A DNA stretch of 64,000 nucleotides from Semisulcospira habei (lineage: Eukaryota > Mollusca > Gastropoda > Semisulcospiridae), in the NCBI GenBank assembly GCA_036245525.1, contig BTPG01000006.1:72988026-73052025 (forward strand). Reading direction: 5' to 3'. Shown piece by piece: positions 1 through 10,778 of the stretch. The notes under the pieces were generated by a model. It worked only from the letters and a program-made list of their open reading frames with translations, ran no database searches and had not been told where the DNA came from. A program made the position numbers and the translations under genes. Every line of letters begins with the position of its first letter. Positions within the stretch are counted from its first letter, which is position 1.

Positions 1-62
1 TCGGAAACACTATTTCAGTGTTTCCGATGATTCGAATGATGCCGCATTTCTTTTGTGCGTCA
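1..62. repeat. Palindromic repeat, partial (family P)
   Basis: The first 27 bases form a perfect hairpin with arms TCGGAAACACT and AGTGTTTCCGA. The following bases to about 62 (ATTTCTTTTGTGCGTCA) resemble the outer arm of a related hairpin at 336-408. The copy is cut by the window edge. Confidence 0.6.
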
Positions 63-335
63 GTATACATCCTCATACGCGCAACTTTTACACAGTTTTA
101 CACCTTTTACACACCTCCATTACACACACCCCTCACCTGATACATTTCCCACTGTTGCGAGATTTCCGCCATGGGTCCTGTGACATTGGAGCACGCGTCG
201 CCAAACAGCATCGCCTCCGTCGTATTTGTGTCGAACGTCATGTCGAAAAACGCCTTCGTCGCCACCGCCATGTCACACTGCAACCATACCAACGGCAACA
301 GCTGGTGAGACGTTTGCAACTGTCATATATTACAC
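63..335. other. Unassigned sequence
   Basis: I see no recognisable gene or repeat here. Short open frames exist on both strands but show no domain or compositional support. Confidence 0.4.
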
Positions 336-408
336 TGACGAGCAAAAGAAATCCAACACTTTTGGAATCATCGGAAACACTAAAGTCTCGTTTCTTTTGC
401 TCGTCACT
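336..408. repeat. Palindromic repeat (family P)
   Basis: Outer arms GACGAGCAAAAGAAAT (about 338-353) and GTTTCTTTTGCTCGTC (about 391-406) face each other. The interior repeats the TCGGAAACACT motif of positions 1-27, so the two are copies of one fold-back repeat. Confidence 0.65.
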
Positions 409-420
409 ATATATTGGTGA

Positions 421-805
421 GTAATGATAATAATGATAATAAGTATATTTATATAGCGCAAACTCCCTGCAAGTCAGACCCAAAGCGCTATGCAATGCAA
501 GACACAATGATAGACCTAGACAAAAATCATTAGACAACAGCAACAAAATGTACAAATATGACTAAATACAAATTCAAAATTGACGGCACATGAACACAGC
601 CAAACCACAAACAACCATCGCCACATGAACTGGCACGGGGTTTTCATACTGTTACAATGAGCCGGTAAAGAGTCTGGAATTTGGCGAAACAAAGTGGTGT
701 GATGTGTTTTGAGCTGGCTTTTGGAAGAAATGACTGGAGGCGTCGCGAATTTGCTTGGGAAGGGAATTCCAAATGACTGGAGCCTGGATTAGGAGGGCTT
801 TAGCA
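421..805 (-). pseudogene. LINE 3' fragment: RT C-terminus plus 3' tail
   Basis: Read on the minus strand, about 805-660 encodes a short peptide with the APVIWNSLPKQIRDAS motif, typical of the C-terminal tail of CR1/L2/Jockey-type reverse transcriptases (family pattern WNSLP..IR.A). It is followed by a 3' UTR containing AGCGCTTTGGG and TATATAAATATACTTATT, then a degenerate (ATT)n tail near 421-445. This is a 5'-truncated non-LTR retrotransposon insertion. The reading frame is short and has no upstream RT domain. It differs from the CR1-like LINEs later in this window, whose tail is (ATTCATTG)n. Clade assignment is uncertain. Confidence 0.7.
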
Positions 806-811
806 ATCCAC

Positions 812-985
812 CACATTCTGAGGCTGATTAAAAAAGAAATCTTATTGTCCTATGAAGGCTACATTACAGATTCCGAGATAGATAAACCCTTTTTGTTCAA
901 GGGTGGTGCCAGAATAGCTTGACGCCTCAGGCGCATAGCTATTCTGGCACCACCTTTGAACTATCACAATCAAATTAATTTTAAG
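812..985. mobile_element. PalB element (subfamily 2), degenerate
   Basis: The hairpin core at 897-966 has arms TTCAAGGGTGGTGCCAGAAT and ATTCTGGCACCACC. The left flank (CTGAGGCTGATT, then TGAAGGCTACATTACAGA) matches the left flanks of the PalB copies at 25374 and 33171, and the right flank has ATCAAATTAATTT. The outer TTAA ends are not preserved. Confidence 0.75.
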
Positions 986-1336
986 AAATACCGTATCCGA
1001 ATGAGAACTTCTAATATAAAATATTTGACAGAAGTTTCTTCTTCTCTTGGATTTAATTTATCAAAACTCCCAGCTCCACCAAGGCAAAGAACATGCTCAG
1101 CATGGACGTTCTTCAAGTTTATTTTGGGCAGAGGTGATCAGGCGTACAGCCAATGATTTCAGCAGGAAGACAGAGTATTAGCTGGCGAGAAAAAAACGAA
1201 ATCCTTGCAGGATGTGAGTGGGTTTGAAAAAAACAGGGCGGCATAAAGTAACAAAAATAAAACAACTTTAATCGACACGAATTGAGGAATTTGGGAGGAA
1301 TAACAGAGAAGGATTGTCCGTTTCCGCGCGGGTCAA
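986..1336. other. Unassigned sequence
   Basis: AT-rich stretch with no recognised gene or repeat. Confidence 0.4.
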
Positions 1337-1443
1337 GTTCAGCAGAAGGTGCCCCAGTCGTCGCCTGCCGCCTTTGGCCAGCGCACTATTGTGCGCGGGC
1401 CAACGTCGGCCGACGTCGGCCGGAGGACCTTGTGGTAACTGGC
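1337..1443. repeat. PalD hairpin, degenerate left arm
   Basis: It contains GCGCACTATTGTGCGCGGGCC at the apex region and GACGTCGGCCGGAGGACCTT in the right arm, the PalD signature. The left arm (AGAAGGTGCCCCAGTCGTCG) is diverged. Confidence 0.65.
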
Positions 1444-1573
1444 TTGCCGTCAGACCACTCCTCGAAACATTTTTCACACGAAATGAGTTGTGTTTTAAAA
1501 GTTTCGAAGGTCGCTTATTTTCGGCCAAATCCCTCAGGGGAGTTAATCCTATCCCAGCCTGGTTAATGGCGCG

Positions 1574-1699
<126 letters not shown>

Positions 1700-1782
1700 G
1701 TTGATGATGAAACTTTATCACCAGCTTTGGGAGCAAAAAACGTCAATTTACAACATTGTTGTTGCTACTGGCTATATATTTT

Positions 1783-1968
<186 letters not shown>

Positions 1969-2025
1969 GGAAGTACGTAAATCAGAGGTAGGTCAGACCT
2001 CGCTACGGCTCAAACATTGGATAAA

Positions 2026-2070
2026 AGGCCCGGACAAACGTGATATCGTGATGTATGTCCGGGGCCTTCA
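2026..2070. repeat. Small hairpin
   Basis: Arms AAGGCCCGGACAAACG and ATGTATGTCCGGGGCCTT form an imperfect hairpin. I saw no other copy in the window. Confidence 0.5.
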
Positions 2071-2300
2071 ACCAACGCCCGCGTCAGACGAAGCACGGTC
2101 CGGACCTACGTCTGGCTAATATGCATTACATACGGTACACGAAAAACAACTACATAATAAACAAATACATATACACTGCACACTGTTAAGACTACATCTT
2201 GTACATTGAACGCCAAACTGTAAGGATAAACGTCAAGATTATGTAGACGTTTTACTTCCTCCTGACTAACCAAACACACACATACACTTACGCAAGAACT

Positions 2301-2301
2301 C

Positions 2302-2357
<56 letters not shown>
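2301..2357. repeat. (CA)n microsatellite
   Basis: Pure CA tract, followed by degenerate CA-rich sequence to about 2430. Confidence 0.95.
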
Positions 2358-2358
<1 letters not shown>

Positions 2359-2432
2359 GCATAGGCCAACATGCACAAAACACACTGTTCCGCACACTTG
2401 CACTCACACACATACACACGCGCCCATAGACT

Positions 2433-2860
<428 letters not shown>

Positions 2861-3020
2861 TCTTGGTTCTTTCAACAAGCAGAAACCGACACCGTCCAAG
2901 AAATATGGATACAAATTGGTCTCAGCAAGAGGCATAAATCCTCATGAGCCCCCGCAGTCGCGAGGATCTGTGTTTCTTGCAGCTGGCTCGTGTTCATTTG
3001 TTTTTTCTCGGCAATATACA
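2861..3020. mobile_element. PalA element, degenerate
   Basis: The hairpin remnant is at 2925-2980 (GCAAGAGGCATAAATCCTCA on the left, TGTTTCTTGC on the right) with the right arm shortened. Flanks carry the family signatures: ATATGGATACAAA before it, and CTGGCTCGTGTTCA then TTTTCTCGGCA after it. Confidence 0.7.
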
Positions 3021-3111
3021 GGCGTCGCAGCTCGATCCCAGAACGTTTACTACAAATTGCCCATGTTTCACTGTGAGCTTTATTGTGATCAAATCCTGAA
3101 TGGGTCATGTC

Positions 3112-3220
3112 CCGATAAGCAAAAGGTCCTCTAGCCGACATCGACCACAGTTGACCCGCGCACAATTGTGCGCGGGTCAACTGCGGCCGACGTCGGCTCG
3201 AGAACCTTTTGCTTTCTGGG
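3112..3220. repeat. PalD hairpin
   Basis: Near-complete hairpin of arms AAGCAAAAGGTCCTC and GAGAACCTTTTGCTT, with apex CCGCGCACAATTGTGCGCGG. Both arms carry GTTGACCCGCGC where most copies have GTGGGCCCGCGC, so the change is symmetric. Confidence 0.85.
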
Positions 3221-3236
3221 TATATAGACACTTGCA

Positions 3237-3275
3237 ACTATAAGGACATTGGTAATGTCCTTAACGTCCTTATCC
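3237..3275. repeat. Small hairpin
   Basis: AAGGACAT-TGGTA-ATGTCCTT forms a short perfect stem next to PalD. Confidence 0.5.
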
Positions 3276-3332
3276 ACTATTGTAGTGCAAATGTCTGGTA
3301 TGTAGGTGTGGCTAGGACACGTCCTTTTTGTC

Positions 3333-3621
3333 TACCGTATTGAAAATACGTTAGACTTTAGGATGGGGCTGATCGGAGCGCGTTCCGTAGAATGCAAAGG
3401 ACATAACAGGCGGACGGGGCTCATGGTCTGGCAAAGAAATAACAAGATAAAAATGAGGTCACGTCTAGTCACTCTAACCTTGATGTTGAACGTCGTTTTG
3501 GCGCGAAGCGCCGTATGTGCGTATGTATGTATGTATGTATGTATGTATGTATGTATGTATGTATGTATGTATGTATGTATGTATGTATGTATGTATGTAT
3601 GTGTGTGTATGTATGTATATA

Positions 3622-3661
<40 letters not shown>

Positions 3662-4110
3662 TATGTATGTAAACACGAGAATCTCCGATATTACCCTATG
3701 CACAAACTTGAAACTTGGCAAAATACTTTATTAAGTGGGTGGCTAAGACAGCCTCCGAGCATATTGTAATTGGATGTCTCATTGAAGACATAAAAGCCGT
3801 TTAAAGAAAATTGGCTGACCCAGATTAGAGTCCGCAATTTTGATTATATGCACTTTAAAAGTTCGGATATGGCTAGTTTGCAGAAAGACATTGGATGAGT
3901 TCGTTAGCCAGCTTTGTACCTCTTCAACCTTTCGAAAATAAAAGTTAAATGCGGAAAAAATGTCAGAAGTAAGACTCCTTGATTTCATCAGAAGAATCAA
4001 ACAGTGACGGTGACGTAAAAGCACCAAACGCGTCAGTGTTTTATACACTGTTCCTAATTGACGCAAATCACCAGCACGTCAGTGTTTTACATGTGTTCGA
4101 AATGGCGCGA
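3333..4110 (+). mobile_element. F-family repeat, copy 3 (microsatellite-bearing)
   Basis: It begins near an imperfect hairpin (TCTACCGTATT / AATACGTTAGA). It then has AATAACAAGATAAAAATGA, a GGCGCGAAGCGCC mini-hairpin, a (TATG)n/(GT)n tract at about 3521-3658, GAGAATCTCCGATATT, GTGGGTGGCTAAGA, CCAGATTAGAGTCCG and GATGAGTTCGTTAGCCAGCT. The same ordered blocks occur at 12780-13645, 23344-24515 and 40485-42032. Its TTAA at about 3731-3734 is the empty counterpart of the PalB insertion at 41527-41744. A non-autonomous Helentron/DINE-like element is possible because of internal microsatellites and short terminal hairpins, but no Rep/helicase is seen. Confidence 0.7.
3521..3658. repeat. (TATG)n / (GT)n microsatellite
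   Basis: A tetranucleotide TATG run of about 80 bp passes into a GT run, inside F copy 3. Confidence 0.95.
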
Positions 4111-4189
4111 TGTTCTCCTTCATTTATTTTTTTATGATATTTGCGAACGTATTGTGAAAAGGGTGGAATATGCATGCAAGGTCATACAG

Positions 4190-4930
4190 AAGAGGCTTTG
4201 TGGGGATGGGCCATTCCACTTTATTCTTTATTCCACCTTATTCTTCAAAATGGCTGTCGTTACGCCAGCCCACAGAACGTATAACCGTAGGAAGCGCCGT
4301 GTGTCTGCCGTCTATGTTTGTGTGTGCCATTCTGCCGTTTGTGTTTGTGTGTGCCATTGCCATGCGGATCAGGCAAGGGGTGGGGTGGGGGGGGGGGATT
4401 AAAGGGAGATACTAAATGAGTCTGTAATCCAGGGGTGTACCTCTTCAACCTTTTCAATAATAATTAATTCATTTTTGCAAGTTTTGGAGCCACTATTAAC
4501 TCCCATCAAACAGTTAGCCCTGGAAGAGGCTGTGCGAAACAAAACAGTCAGCTCTGGAGGAGCGTGCCTATCGGATGAGTGACGTGAAGCATCAAATTCG
4601 TCACAGTGTACACGGCGTCGTGAGACCAGCGATGCCATGACATGAAGCTTATAGTGAAATCATTTTGCTGCTCGTGCAATCCTTCAGAATTCGGCCTGTC
4701 GCTACTCCAGCCCACAGAGCGTACTAATGGCGAGAAGCGCTGTCTTTATTTGTGTCCGCCGGCGTGTGTGTGACCATCGGTTGGCTTTGAGAGGAGGGAA
4801 ATGGATCAGAAGCTTAAAAATATGAACAACTCTGAATATTCCTAATAGAAAAACGCACTTGAGCTCGAAACAATGCGGTAGACTTTGGGATGAAAGCCTC
4901 ATCTTGTTGAAATCTTTGCAGCAGGTTTAA
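4190..4930 (+). mobile_element. J repeat, copy 1 (F-related)
   Basis: Contains GCCAGCCCACAGAACGTA, GGAAGCGCCGTGTGT next to GT-rich sequence, TGTACCTCTTCAACCTTTTC and GATGCCATGACATGAAGCTT, and ends near GGTAGACTTTGGGATGAAA. The ordered blocks reappear inverted at 11810-12300. The AAGCGCCGT-plus-GT core and CTCTTCAACCTTT block link it to the F family. Confidence 0.65.
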
Positions 4931-5057
4931 TTTGTCGCCTGCTTGAAACAATGAATAGATAAATATCAGGAAATATAATAATACATGTGCACCTTACAGC
5001 GAATAACGTTCGGAACTTTTTGCGGACGTCTATATACTTCACTGGATATTTCAAGAG

Positions 5058-5145
5058 TAGCGCCAGATTAGATAAGCACCTACGAAGGAGCCAAGCAAAA
5101 TGGCACTACCACTGAACTATCATGGTCGGTCCACCTCCTGCAGTG
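5058..5145. repeat. PalB hairpin, degenerate
   Basis: The right end has GAACTATCATGGTCGGTCCA then CCTCCTGCAGTG, as in intact PalB copies. The left part (CGCCAGATTAGATAAGC) is diverged. Confidence 0.55.
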
Positions 5146-5177
5146 TCTTAAGGATTGATAATGCTAACTTCATTTAC

Positions 5178-5221
5178 AACTGTCGTCGGCACGTTTTTGC
5201 GCTAACGTGCAGACGACAGTT
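5178..5221. repeat. Hairpin
   Basis: Arms AACTGTCGTCGGCACGTT and AACGTGCAGACGACAGTT with an 8-base loop. Confidence 0.7.
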
Positions 5222-5381
5222 ACATATGAAAATATCGACTGTTGACAACAGTGTTCAAAGGGAACCCGCATGGCGGTTATTTTGTTTTCTATTTCCATTT
5301 CCGTTCCTGCGAATGTAAGTATATACACCCTATCTACCCTCACCCCTCCTCAATTTACCTCCCCCTCAGCCCACCAAGCAA

Positions 5382-5448
5382 CACACTGGTTGTCTTCCTC
5401 GATTGCTGCGCTACTCAGCGCAGCAATCGAGGGAGACAACCAGTGTGA
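5382..5448. repeat. PalE hairpin
   Basis: Arms CACTGGTTGTCTTCCTCGAT and ATCGAGGGAGACAACCAGTG with inner arms TGCTGCGCT/AGCGCAGCA. Related copies lie at 20696, 23107 and 55440. Confidence 0.85.
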
Positions 5449-5969
5449 CACACTCTCTCTTCGTCGGTGCGCGTCCCTTCCGACCATCTCTTGCGAAAAA
5501 TGATATAGAAAATGGAAAACTGTCACTAGTTAATCATGCCGATAATTTGATCAATAACTCTTGCTCGGTTACACATGGGGGGTTATCTGTGGGGGAAATG
5601 AGAGAACCTCGTCGTGAGCTGTCATTTGTGTTGATAGATAGCACACACACTCTCAGTCTGCTATTAACCAATCAACGCTGGCCGTCACACCCCGATAACC
5701 AATGAAATCAGCTGTCTCTGTAGTTTTCGTCACGTGAGACCAAACTTTAATTGCGAGCGTCCACATCTTAACAGCGGTGCCGCGTCTGTTGCACACAGAT
5801 GTGCAATTACGATAATATGATTTTTTCTTGCCTAGCGGGAAACGTTCAAGAAGTAGTGCTGGCGATGCGTCTTTCGAAAGTATCTGCAGCAACTTTCGAT
5901 TACAGAATGGTAGGGGTTCCATACTCTTTATTGCTTGTACATCCAAAACTTGTTATAAATATAGTCATT
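5449..5969. other. Unassigned sequence
   Basis: No recognisable gene. Overlapping short open frames on both strands have no family signature. Confidence 0.4.
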
Positions 5970-6049
5970 TTAACTCATTCGAATGGTGCCGCCTCCGGAT
6001 ACGCGGCTTATGCCGCGTATCCAGAGGCGGCACGTCTCGAATGAGTTAA
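5970..6049. mobile_element. PalC element, TTAA-bounded
   Basis: An 80-bp fold-back bounded by TTAA at both ends. Termini are TTAACTCATTCGA and TCGAATGAGTTAA; the arm is GCCGCCTCCGGATACGCGGC. The left arm has AATGGTGCC where the right arm implies GACGTGCC, so the outer stem is slightly imperfect. Confidence 0.85.
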
Positions 6050-6246
6050 ACGTGGTCGCGACGGAACCTCAAATAATACCCCCCTCCACCCCACCCCACC
6101 CCCCGCCTTATAAAAAATGTATTATACCCGACTCTCGTTATACCCGACCTTGTTTTTAATCCATCTACTACCAGTGATAGCAACTTTCCGTTCCTGACGT
6201 GAAGGAGCCGAGACCATCCAAAGAATATGGACACACAGTCAAGTCA

Positions 6247-6314
6247 GTAAGAGGCATAGATCTTCATGAGCCCTTGCAGCTGCAGGGGCTCATGAAGATC
6301 TATGTCTCTTCCAG
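6247..6314. repeat. PalA hairpin
   Basis: Arms AGAGGCATAGATCTTCATGA and TCATGAAGATCTATGTCTCT. Both arms carry TCTTCATG instead of TCCTCATG, a symmetric change. TTTTCTCGGCAGTGGATAGG follows, as in other PalA right flanks. Confidence 0.85.
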
Positions 6315-6421
6315 TCGGATTATTTTCTGTTTTCTCGGCAGTGGATAGGTTAAGCAGAGTCGACGGTAGTCGGAAATTGAGACGGTCAAACAGTACTTGC
6401 AATAAAACATGTACATCGCTG

Positions 6422-6489
6422 CAACAGCAGATAAATATCGCACACATAAAATCACACAACAGCAGATAAATATCGCACACATAAAATCG
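6422..6489 (+). repeat. 35-bp tandem duplication
   Basis: CAACAGCAGATAAATATCGC followed by ACACATAAAATC occurs twice in direct tandem. Confidence 0.85.
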
Positions 6490-6508
6490 TATAGGTGTCA
6501 TTTGGGCA

Positions 6509-6564
6509 AATAAATAGATCCTCATGATCGCCTGCTGGGGCTCATGAGGATATATGCCTATTGC
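6509..6564. repeat. PalA hairpin, degenerate
   Basis: GCAAATAAATAGATCCTCAT faces ATGAGGATATATGCCTATTG with a shortened tip. Confidence 0.7.
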
Positions 6565-6710
6565 AGATAGGCGAAGTTCGATCGTCTGTAGGTGGACTGG
6601 AGTCAATCAGACACCGCCCACCGCTGACTAGACGTCCGAACCGCTGGACATGAGTAATGTTGAACGTGCCTAGATTACAAAAACACACCTTCTCTAAACA
6701 CAAGAAGCCC

Positions 6711-6773
6711 GCAAGTAATAGATCCTCATGAGCCCCCACATTCGTTCGGGCTCATGACGATCTATGCCTCTTG
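6711..6773. repeat. PalA hairpin, degenerate
   Basis: GATCCTCATGAGCCC and GGGCTCATGACGATC arms; the outer left arm is mutated (GCAAGTAATA). This and the copies at 6247 and 6509 form a local cluster of three. Confidence 0.75.
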
Positions 6774-6779
6774 TCTGAT

Positions 6780-7480
6780 CTAATCGTAGATCTTTGATCA
6801 TTCAGCAAAGGTCAAAACGCAGCAATTAGAAAATGTTTCATCCATAGTGAAACCGCCCCAACCCTTCCCCCCCCCCCCCACTTCCCCCGTCTTGATTCAT
6901 ATTCCGTTATCGGGAACACCAGCGCAGATTGCAACAAGCCTTATTTATTACTCTATGGTATTACAGCGCCCAACTTCTATGACTCCCGTAGTTCCAAACA
7001 CCATCTAGAACTGGCCTGAGTCTCTATGGATCCATGAAGTTTGGAAAACGATTAATGTTTTCCAAACGTCCTGGACCCATAATTATTTAAACCAGTCCCA
7101 TACGGAGTCCGCTATTTTAGCATCTTTATAGTTCCGCGGAGGGAAATTTGAGCTGCTGCCCCTGGAGGAAGGCGTCGAGAATGAAATTATTTTACGTGCG
7201 AACGTAATGCGCAATACTTTTCTGAACTGAAAGCCTGAGGGTCGTGAGGATTTATATTTCTTTCAGATGGACGGCGATTAACGTAGAGACTGCGGATAAA
7301 ATGGTCGCCCGGATAAGAGGAGACTGTGATGAGTTATGCCTCTCGGAAATGGAGGGTGATCCACGTAGAGACTACTAATCAAATAGTTAACTGGACAACT
7401 GGAGAGGACGAAGATCTATGTATCTTGGTAGATAGAGGGTTTTCGCGTAGAGACTACCAATGATGCGAATGAAATGATTG
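6780..7480. other. Unassigned, with C-run and small stem
   Basis: Holds a short poly-C run near 6868 and a stem GTTTGGAAAAC/GTTTTCCAAAC near 7037-7070. No gene is recognised. Confidence 0.45.
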
Positions 7481-7481
7481 C

Positions 7482-7537
7482 ACGTGCGAACCACAACGCC
7501 CGCGACCTGAGGTCGCGGGCGTTGTGGCTCGTACGGG
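7482..7537. repeat. GC-rich hairpin
   Basis: The inner arms CCACAACGCCCGCGACCT and AGGTCGCGGGCGTTGTGG meet with no loop. The outer sequence ACGTGCGAA/CTCGTACGG pairs only partly. I saw no other family member. Confidence 0.75.
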
Positions 7538-7744
7538 CAACCTTTTCGCCGGAAGTTCTGGTGTCTTAGGGCGCCGGAAGACTAATCCCCGTTTTATTGC
7601 AGACTGAATAACAGATGACCTCCTACACATGAACAACAGTGACTTCATGTAACCTTTTCTTTTACTGCAGGGAGACAACGAGAAATAGCCAAAATGCAAG
7701 CTCCCGAACAATCCTTGGCAGACGTGGTGAGAAACCTGAGAAAG

Positions 7745-7925
7745 CATTTTCAGGAACAAAACGTAAAACGTTAAACGTGTAGGGCTTAACGCCTTTTGTC
7801 CACCACGAAGGTGATGTCAAAGACGGGCATCGAATAGAGTCTGAACAAATTTTGACCCCAGCTAGATTTGAACCCGTCACCTTTCGGAGGAGAGTCGAAC
7901 GCTCTACCACCCAGCTCCCCATCTC
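7745..7925 (-). mobile_element. tRNA-derived SINE
   Basis: On the minus strand from about 7920 the sequence has the layout of a tRNA: box A-like GCTGGGTGGTAGAGC, an anticodon-region stem, and box B-like GGGTTCAAATC. It continues into a non-tRNA body (CATCACCTTCGTGGTGGACA). A related body fragment occurs at 16562-16612, which supports a dispersed SINE over a lone tRNA pseudogene. Confidence 0.65.
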
Positions 7926-8532
7926 CAAGAACAGAGCCAACAACACCACACTAGCCTCTGTAGCAGATGTGTAGAAAAAGGCGGCAGACGAAGGCCATAC
8001 TTGAAAGGACAAGAGAGATCCATAGCCAACCAAACCTATGTTAGTACGACATCGAAAGAGTTCGGAGAAGACTTCTGAGGGATGGGTGGAGCGCACATGG
8101 GCCTTCCCGAATACAGAGATCTAATTTTGAACAGGTCTGAACTGAACTGAACTGACCTGAACTGAACTAGAGTGTTCTTGCGAATGTTAGGAGCTAGTTG
8201 AATGACCTCGCAGAGTTCCTGTTGCGATGCTGAGCTGCCCATTATGAGACTCTAACAGCCTCTAGGATCCCGCCAAGTGTAAGAAGCTGGCTGAAAGAAC
8301 AGCCGGGGTCCCTATTGTGCTGGGGTGTGAGAAATCACCGCGGACGTCAAAACAAATGCGGTTCTAATCGCTGCATCTCCTCCGCGCATTCATTGTGCGT
8401 CATCTGGGTTTGTTAGCACGTACCGAGCAACGGGGATACCTCAGAAAGCGTTCGCTAGACTTTGACTACAGATAGGGGGACCAAAGTGTCAGAGCCGTTG
8501 AAGCGTATAAAGTTGAAACGAACAATTCTATC
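7926..8532. other. Unassigned, with (CTGAA)n patch
   Basis: A short degenerate CTGAA pentanucleotide run lies at about 8134-8165. No gene is recognised. Confidence 0.45.
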
Positions 8533-8600
8533 TGCAAGAGACATAGATTCTCATGAACCCCTGCATTCGCAGAGACTCATGCGAATTTATGCCTCTTGCT
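8533..8600. repeat. PalA hairpin
   Basis: TGCAAGAGACATAGATTCTC faces GAATTTATGCCTCTTGC. The tip is CCCCTGCATTCGCAGAG. Confidence 0.8.
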
Positions 8601-9017
8601 GACTAGATTTATATCAGTGTTTCTCAACCTGAGGGTGCTTGATTCTGGTTAAGCGTTCGACTTCTCTCGGTCGTGTGACATCGAAAAACATCTTGAAATC
8701 GCCAGACTCTGACTACCGATAGGGTGACCGTATTTTTCGCACGCGTCAGGAAGTGTTTTCAGTCTCCGGACGCACAGAAAGTCCGGACAAGTCATGAAGG
8801 ACATTTGGATTGGGGCCGCAGAACTTGACATGATCGTGTTCAGTGACAGAAACACCGTTGCACTCAGTGACAGAAACACACATCGACTTTGTCGCCCTGT
8901 TGCAAAACATAAACCCCTCTCTGACACTGGTCGCGGATTGCGTTTCTAACATCTGTGTTCACCGAGTGCCAGAGAATCCTACTCGTTACAAGAGAACATG
9001 GATACAAAATGGGGTCA

Positions 9018-9117
9018 GCAAGAGGCATAGATCCACATGAGCCCCCGCAACTGCGGGGGCTCATGAGGATCTATGTCTCTCGCAGTTGGCTTAAGGTTCA
9101 CCTTTTCTCGGTTAAGG
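9018..9117. repeat. PalA hairpin and right flank
   Basis: A near-perfect stem at 9018-9084 (tip GCCCCCGCAACTGCGGGGGC) is preceded by AACATGGATACAAAATGGGG and followed by CAGTTGG and CCTTTTCTCGGTTAAGGG, the standard PalA flanks. Confidence 0.88.
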
Positions 9118-9144
9118 GTTAACCTTCAGTGTTCACTGCCGCAA

Positions 9145-9361
9145 CAGCTAACAACAACCCCAGTGCAATAGCCTTAGACGAGCTCACCACCGTTGCCTAT
9201 TCTTCTGTGTCCGTTAATTGTTTCCTGCATTTAAATTTTTTTCTTTGTATGATGCGTTTTTGTTTTTCGTGTTTTGTTTTGTGTACATGACACCTTGTAA
9301 GACAGGCATTGAGTTGCCTAGTAGCTTTATCCTGCAATAAAATATTCATCATCATCATCAC
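9145..9361 (+). mobile_element. Retroelement 3' UTR with (ATC)n tail
   Basis: CCTTGTAAGACAGGCATTGA, then CCTGCAATAAAATATTCATC, ends in (ATC)n. The polyadenylation-like AATAAA and microsatellite tail are typical of non-LTR retrotransposon 3' ends. No coding part is visible. Confidence 0.5.
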
Positions 9362-9414
9362 TCACAAGATAAACAGCAAATGATTTGTATATTTATTTGT
9401 CTATTTGAAAACCA

Positions 9415-9482
9415 GAAATATTAGTAAATTGTGTTACAACTGGCATTTCCAAGCGTGTTTTTTTCTCCGGTGGGTTCTTCTC
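9415..9482. repeat. PalK fragment (right arm)
   Basis: AAGCGTGTTTTTTTCTCCGG and GGGTTCTTCTCTGG match the right arm of the PalK palindrome at 25638-25797. Confidence 0.55.
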
Positions 9483-9790
9483 TGGTTTCGGAGATAGTCT
9501 CTGCCACTACTGGCAGTAGAGAGGCTAAGGGGACCCCGTAAATAATTGATTGCAAACCAGGCAGTAGTGGTGTATGTAAACAGTACTATTAATCGCATGA
9601 CACCAGAGGGCGCAGAATAAGTGCCGCCATTAGCTTCTTTCCTTCGTTAAACAAGCGAACAAACAGGAGATTTGCCGTTAAAAGGACGCTAAACATTATA
9701 AAAATGAGTTGTTATCCAATTTATAAACGACATGCCCTGAGGCTGAAACTCGCTAATTGCATAGTGTTTAGGAGAGATCGATCATAATGG
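9483..9790. other. Unassigned sequence
   Basis: No recognisable feature. Confidence 0.4.
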
Positions 9791-9857
9791 TTCAAGGGTA
9801 GAGCCAGAATAGGTTGGCGCCTAGAGGCACCAAGCTAGTCTGGCACCTTCCTTGAAC
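9791..9857. repeat. PalB hairpin, degenerate
   Basis: TTCAAGGGTAGAGCCAGAAT and CTGGCACCTTCCTTGAA with tip TTGGCGCC-TAGA-GGCACCAA. Confidence 0.75.
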
Positions 9858-9904
9858 TTAAATGGTTCATTGGTTATGTGATTTTTGTGTTTTCGCGAAA
9901 AATG

Positions 9905-10095
9905 AAAAATAAAACAAAACAAAACAAAACAAAGAAAAACAAAACAAAACAAACAAAACAAATAACACAAAACAAAACCTCCCCCAAAACAAAAGAACAA
10001 ACAAACAAACAAACAAACAAACAAATACAAAAAATAATTAACTAAAATAAAACGCTCAACCAACCAATCAAACAACCAACTAATCAAACAAACAA
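9905..10095. repeat. A-rich (CAAAA)n/(CAAA)n low complexity
   Basis: Repeated ACAAA and ACAAAA units. The minus-strand open frame through it is an artefact. Confidence 0.85.
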
Positions 10096-10380
10096 AAGCA
10101 ACTCGGTTTACATTTTTGTCGGAATATGTGAAGAAAATAATTCTTCATAATGCGGTTATGCGCATATATTTTGAAGCTATACAAAATTTCGTCGGAAAAA
10201 AATCAAAGGAGGCAACTGCGCCAAATATGTCAGTTACGATATTGCGTGAAAACACTATTCATATCTTGTTGTAGTGTGTCAGGGTTAACTGGGTTAAATG
10301 CGAAAGCTAACAAGCGGAGGATATGCCATTGATAAGGACGCATCGCATTAGCATTAAATTGCCAGCCAAATTATAACATT
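10096..10380. other. Unassigned sequence
   Basis: AT-rich with no recognised feature. Confidence 0.4.
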
Positions 10381-10531
10381 AACCCGTTCAGTGCCAAAAA
10401 AAAAAATTGAACACACCCAACTGCAAGAGGTACAGATCCTCTGCAACTGCAACACACCCAACTGCAAGAGGTATAGATCCTCATGAGCCCCCGCAGTTGC
10501 GGGGGCTCATGAGGATCTATACCTCTTGCTG
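10380..10531. mobile_element. PalA element with duplicated left flank
   Basis: Starts TTAACCCGTTCAGTGCC. The stretch CACACCCAACTGCAAGAGGT appears at about 10413 and again at about 10454, so the left flank and outer arm are partly duplicated. The hairpin at 10464-10529 is essentially perfect (TATAGATCCTCATGAGCCCC). Confidence 0.85.
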
Positions 10532-10614
10532 TTTGCCAAATATCACGCGGCCAGTACGCTGCAGACTTTTTTTTTTCCTTTTTTTTTTCACTGCCGAATT
10601 GTGGTCCGAGCACA

Positions 10615-10778
10615 ACAGGCCAAAGAAATACACCGTTTGTTGTCTGGTGTCGATGGTTACGTTCAGCATCAACCCGTTCAGCGCCCAAAGTAATACTCTG
10701 TTTGTTGTCTGGTGTCGATGGTTACGTTCATCATCAACCCGTTCACGCCTAAATTAATACACTGTTTGTTGTCTTGCA
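10615..10778 (+). repeat. 67-bp tandem repeat, about 2.5 units
   Basis: TGTTTGTTGTCTGGTGTCGA then TGGTTACGTTCA and CATCAACCCGTTCA repeats with a period near 67 bp. The LINE fragment at 10779 interrupts the third unit. Confidence 0.75.

Noticed and set aside
53..424. A 123-codon frame at the window start
   Set aside because: Its end runs through the family P hairpin and its composition shows no protein signature.
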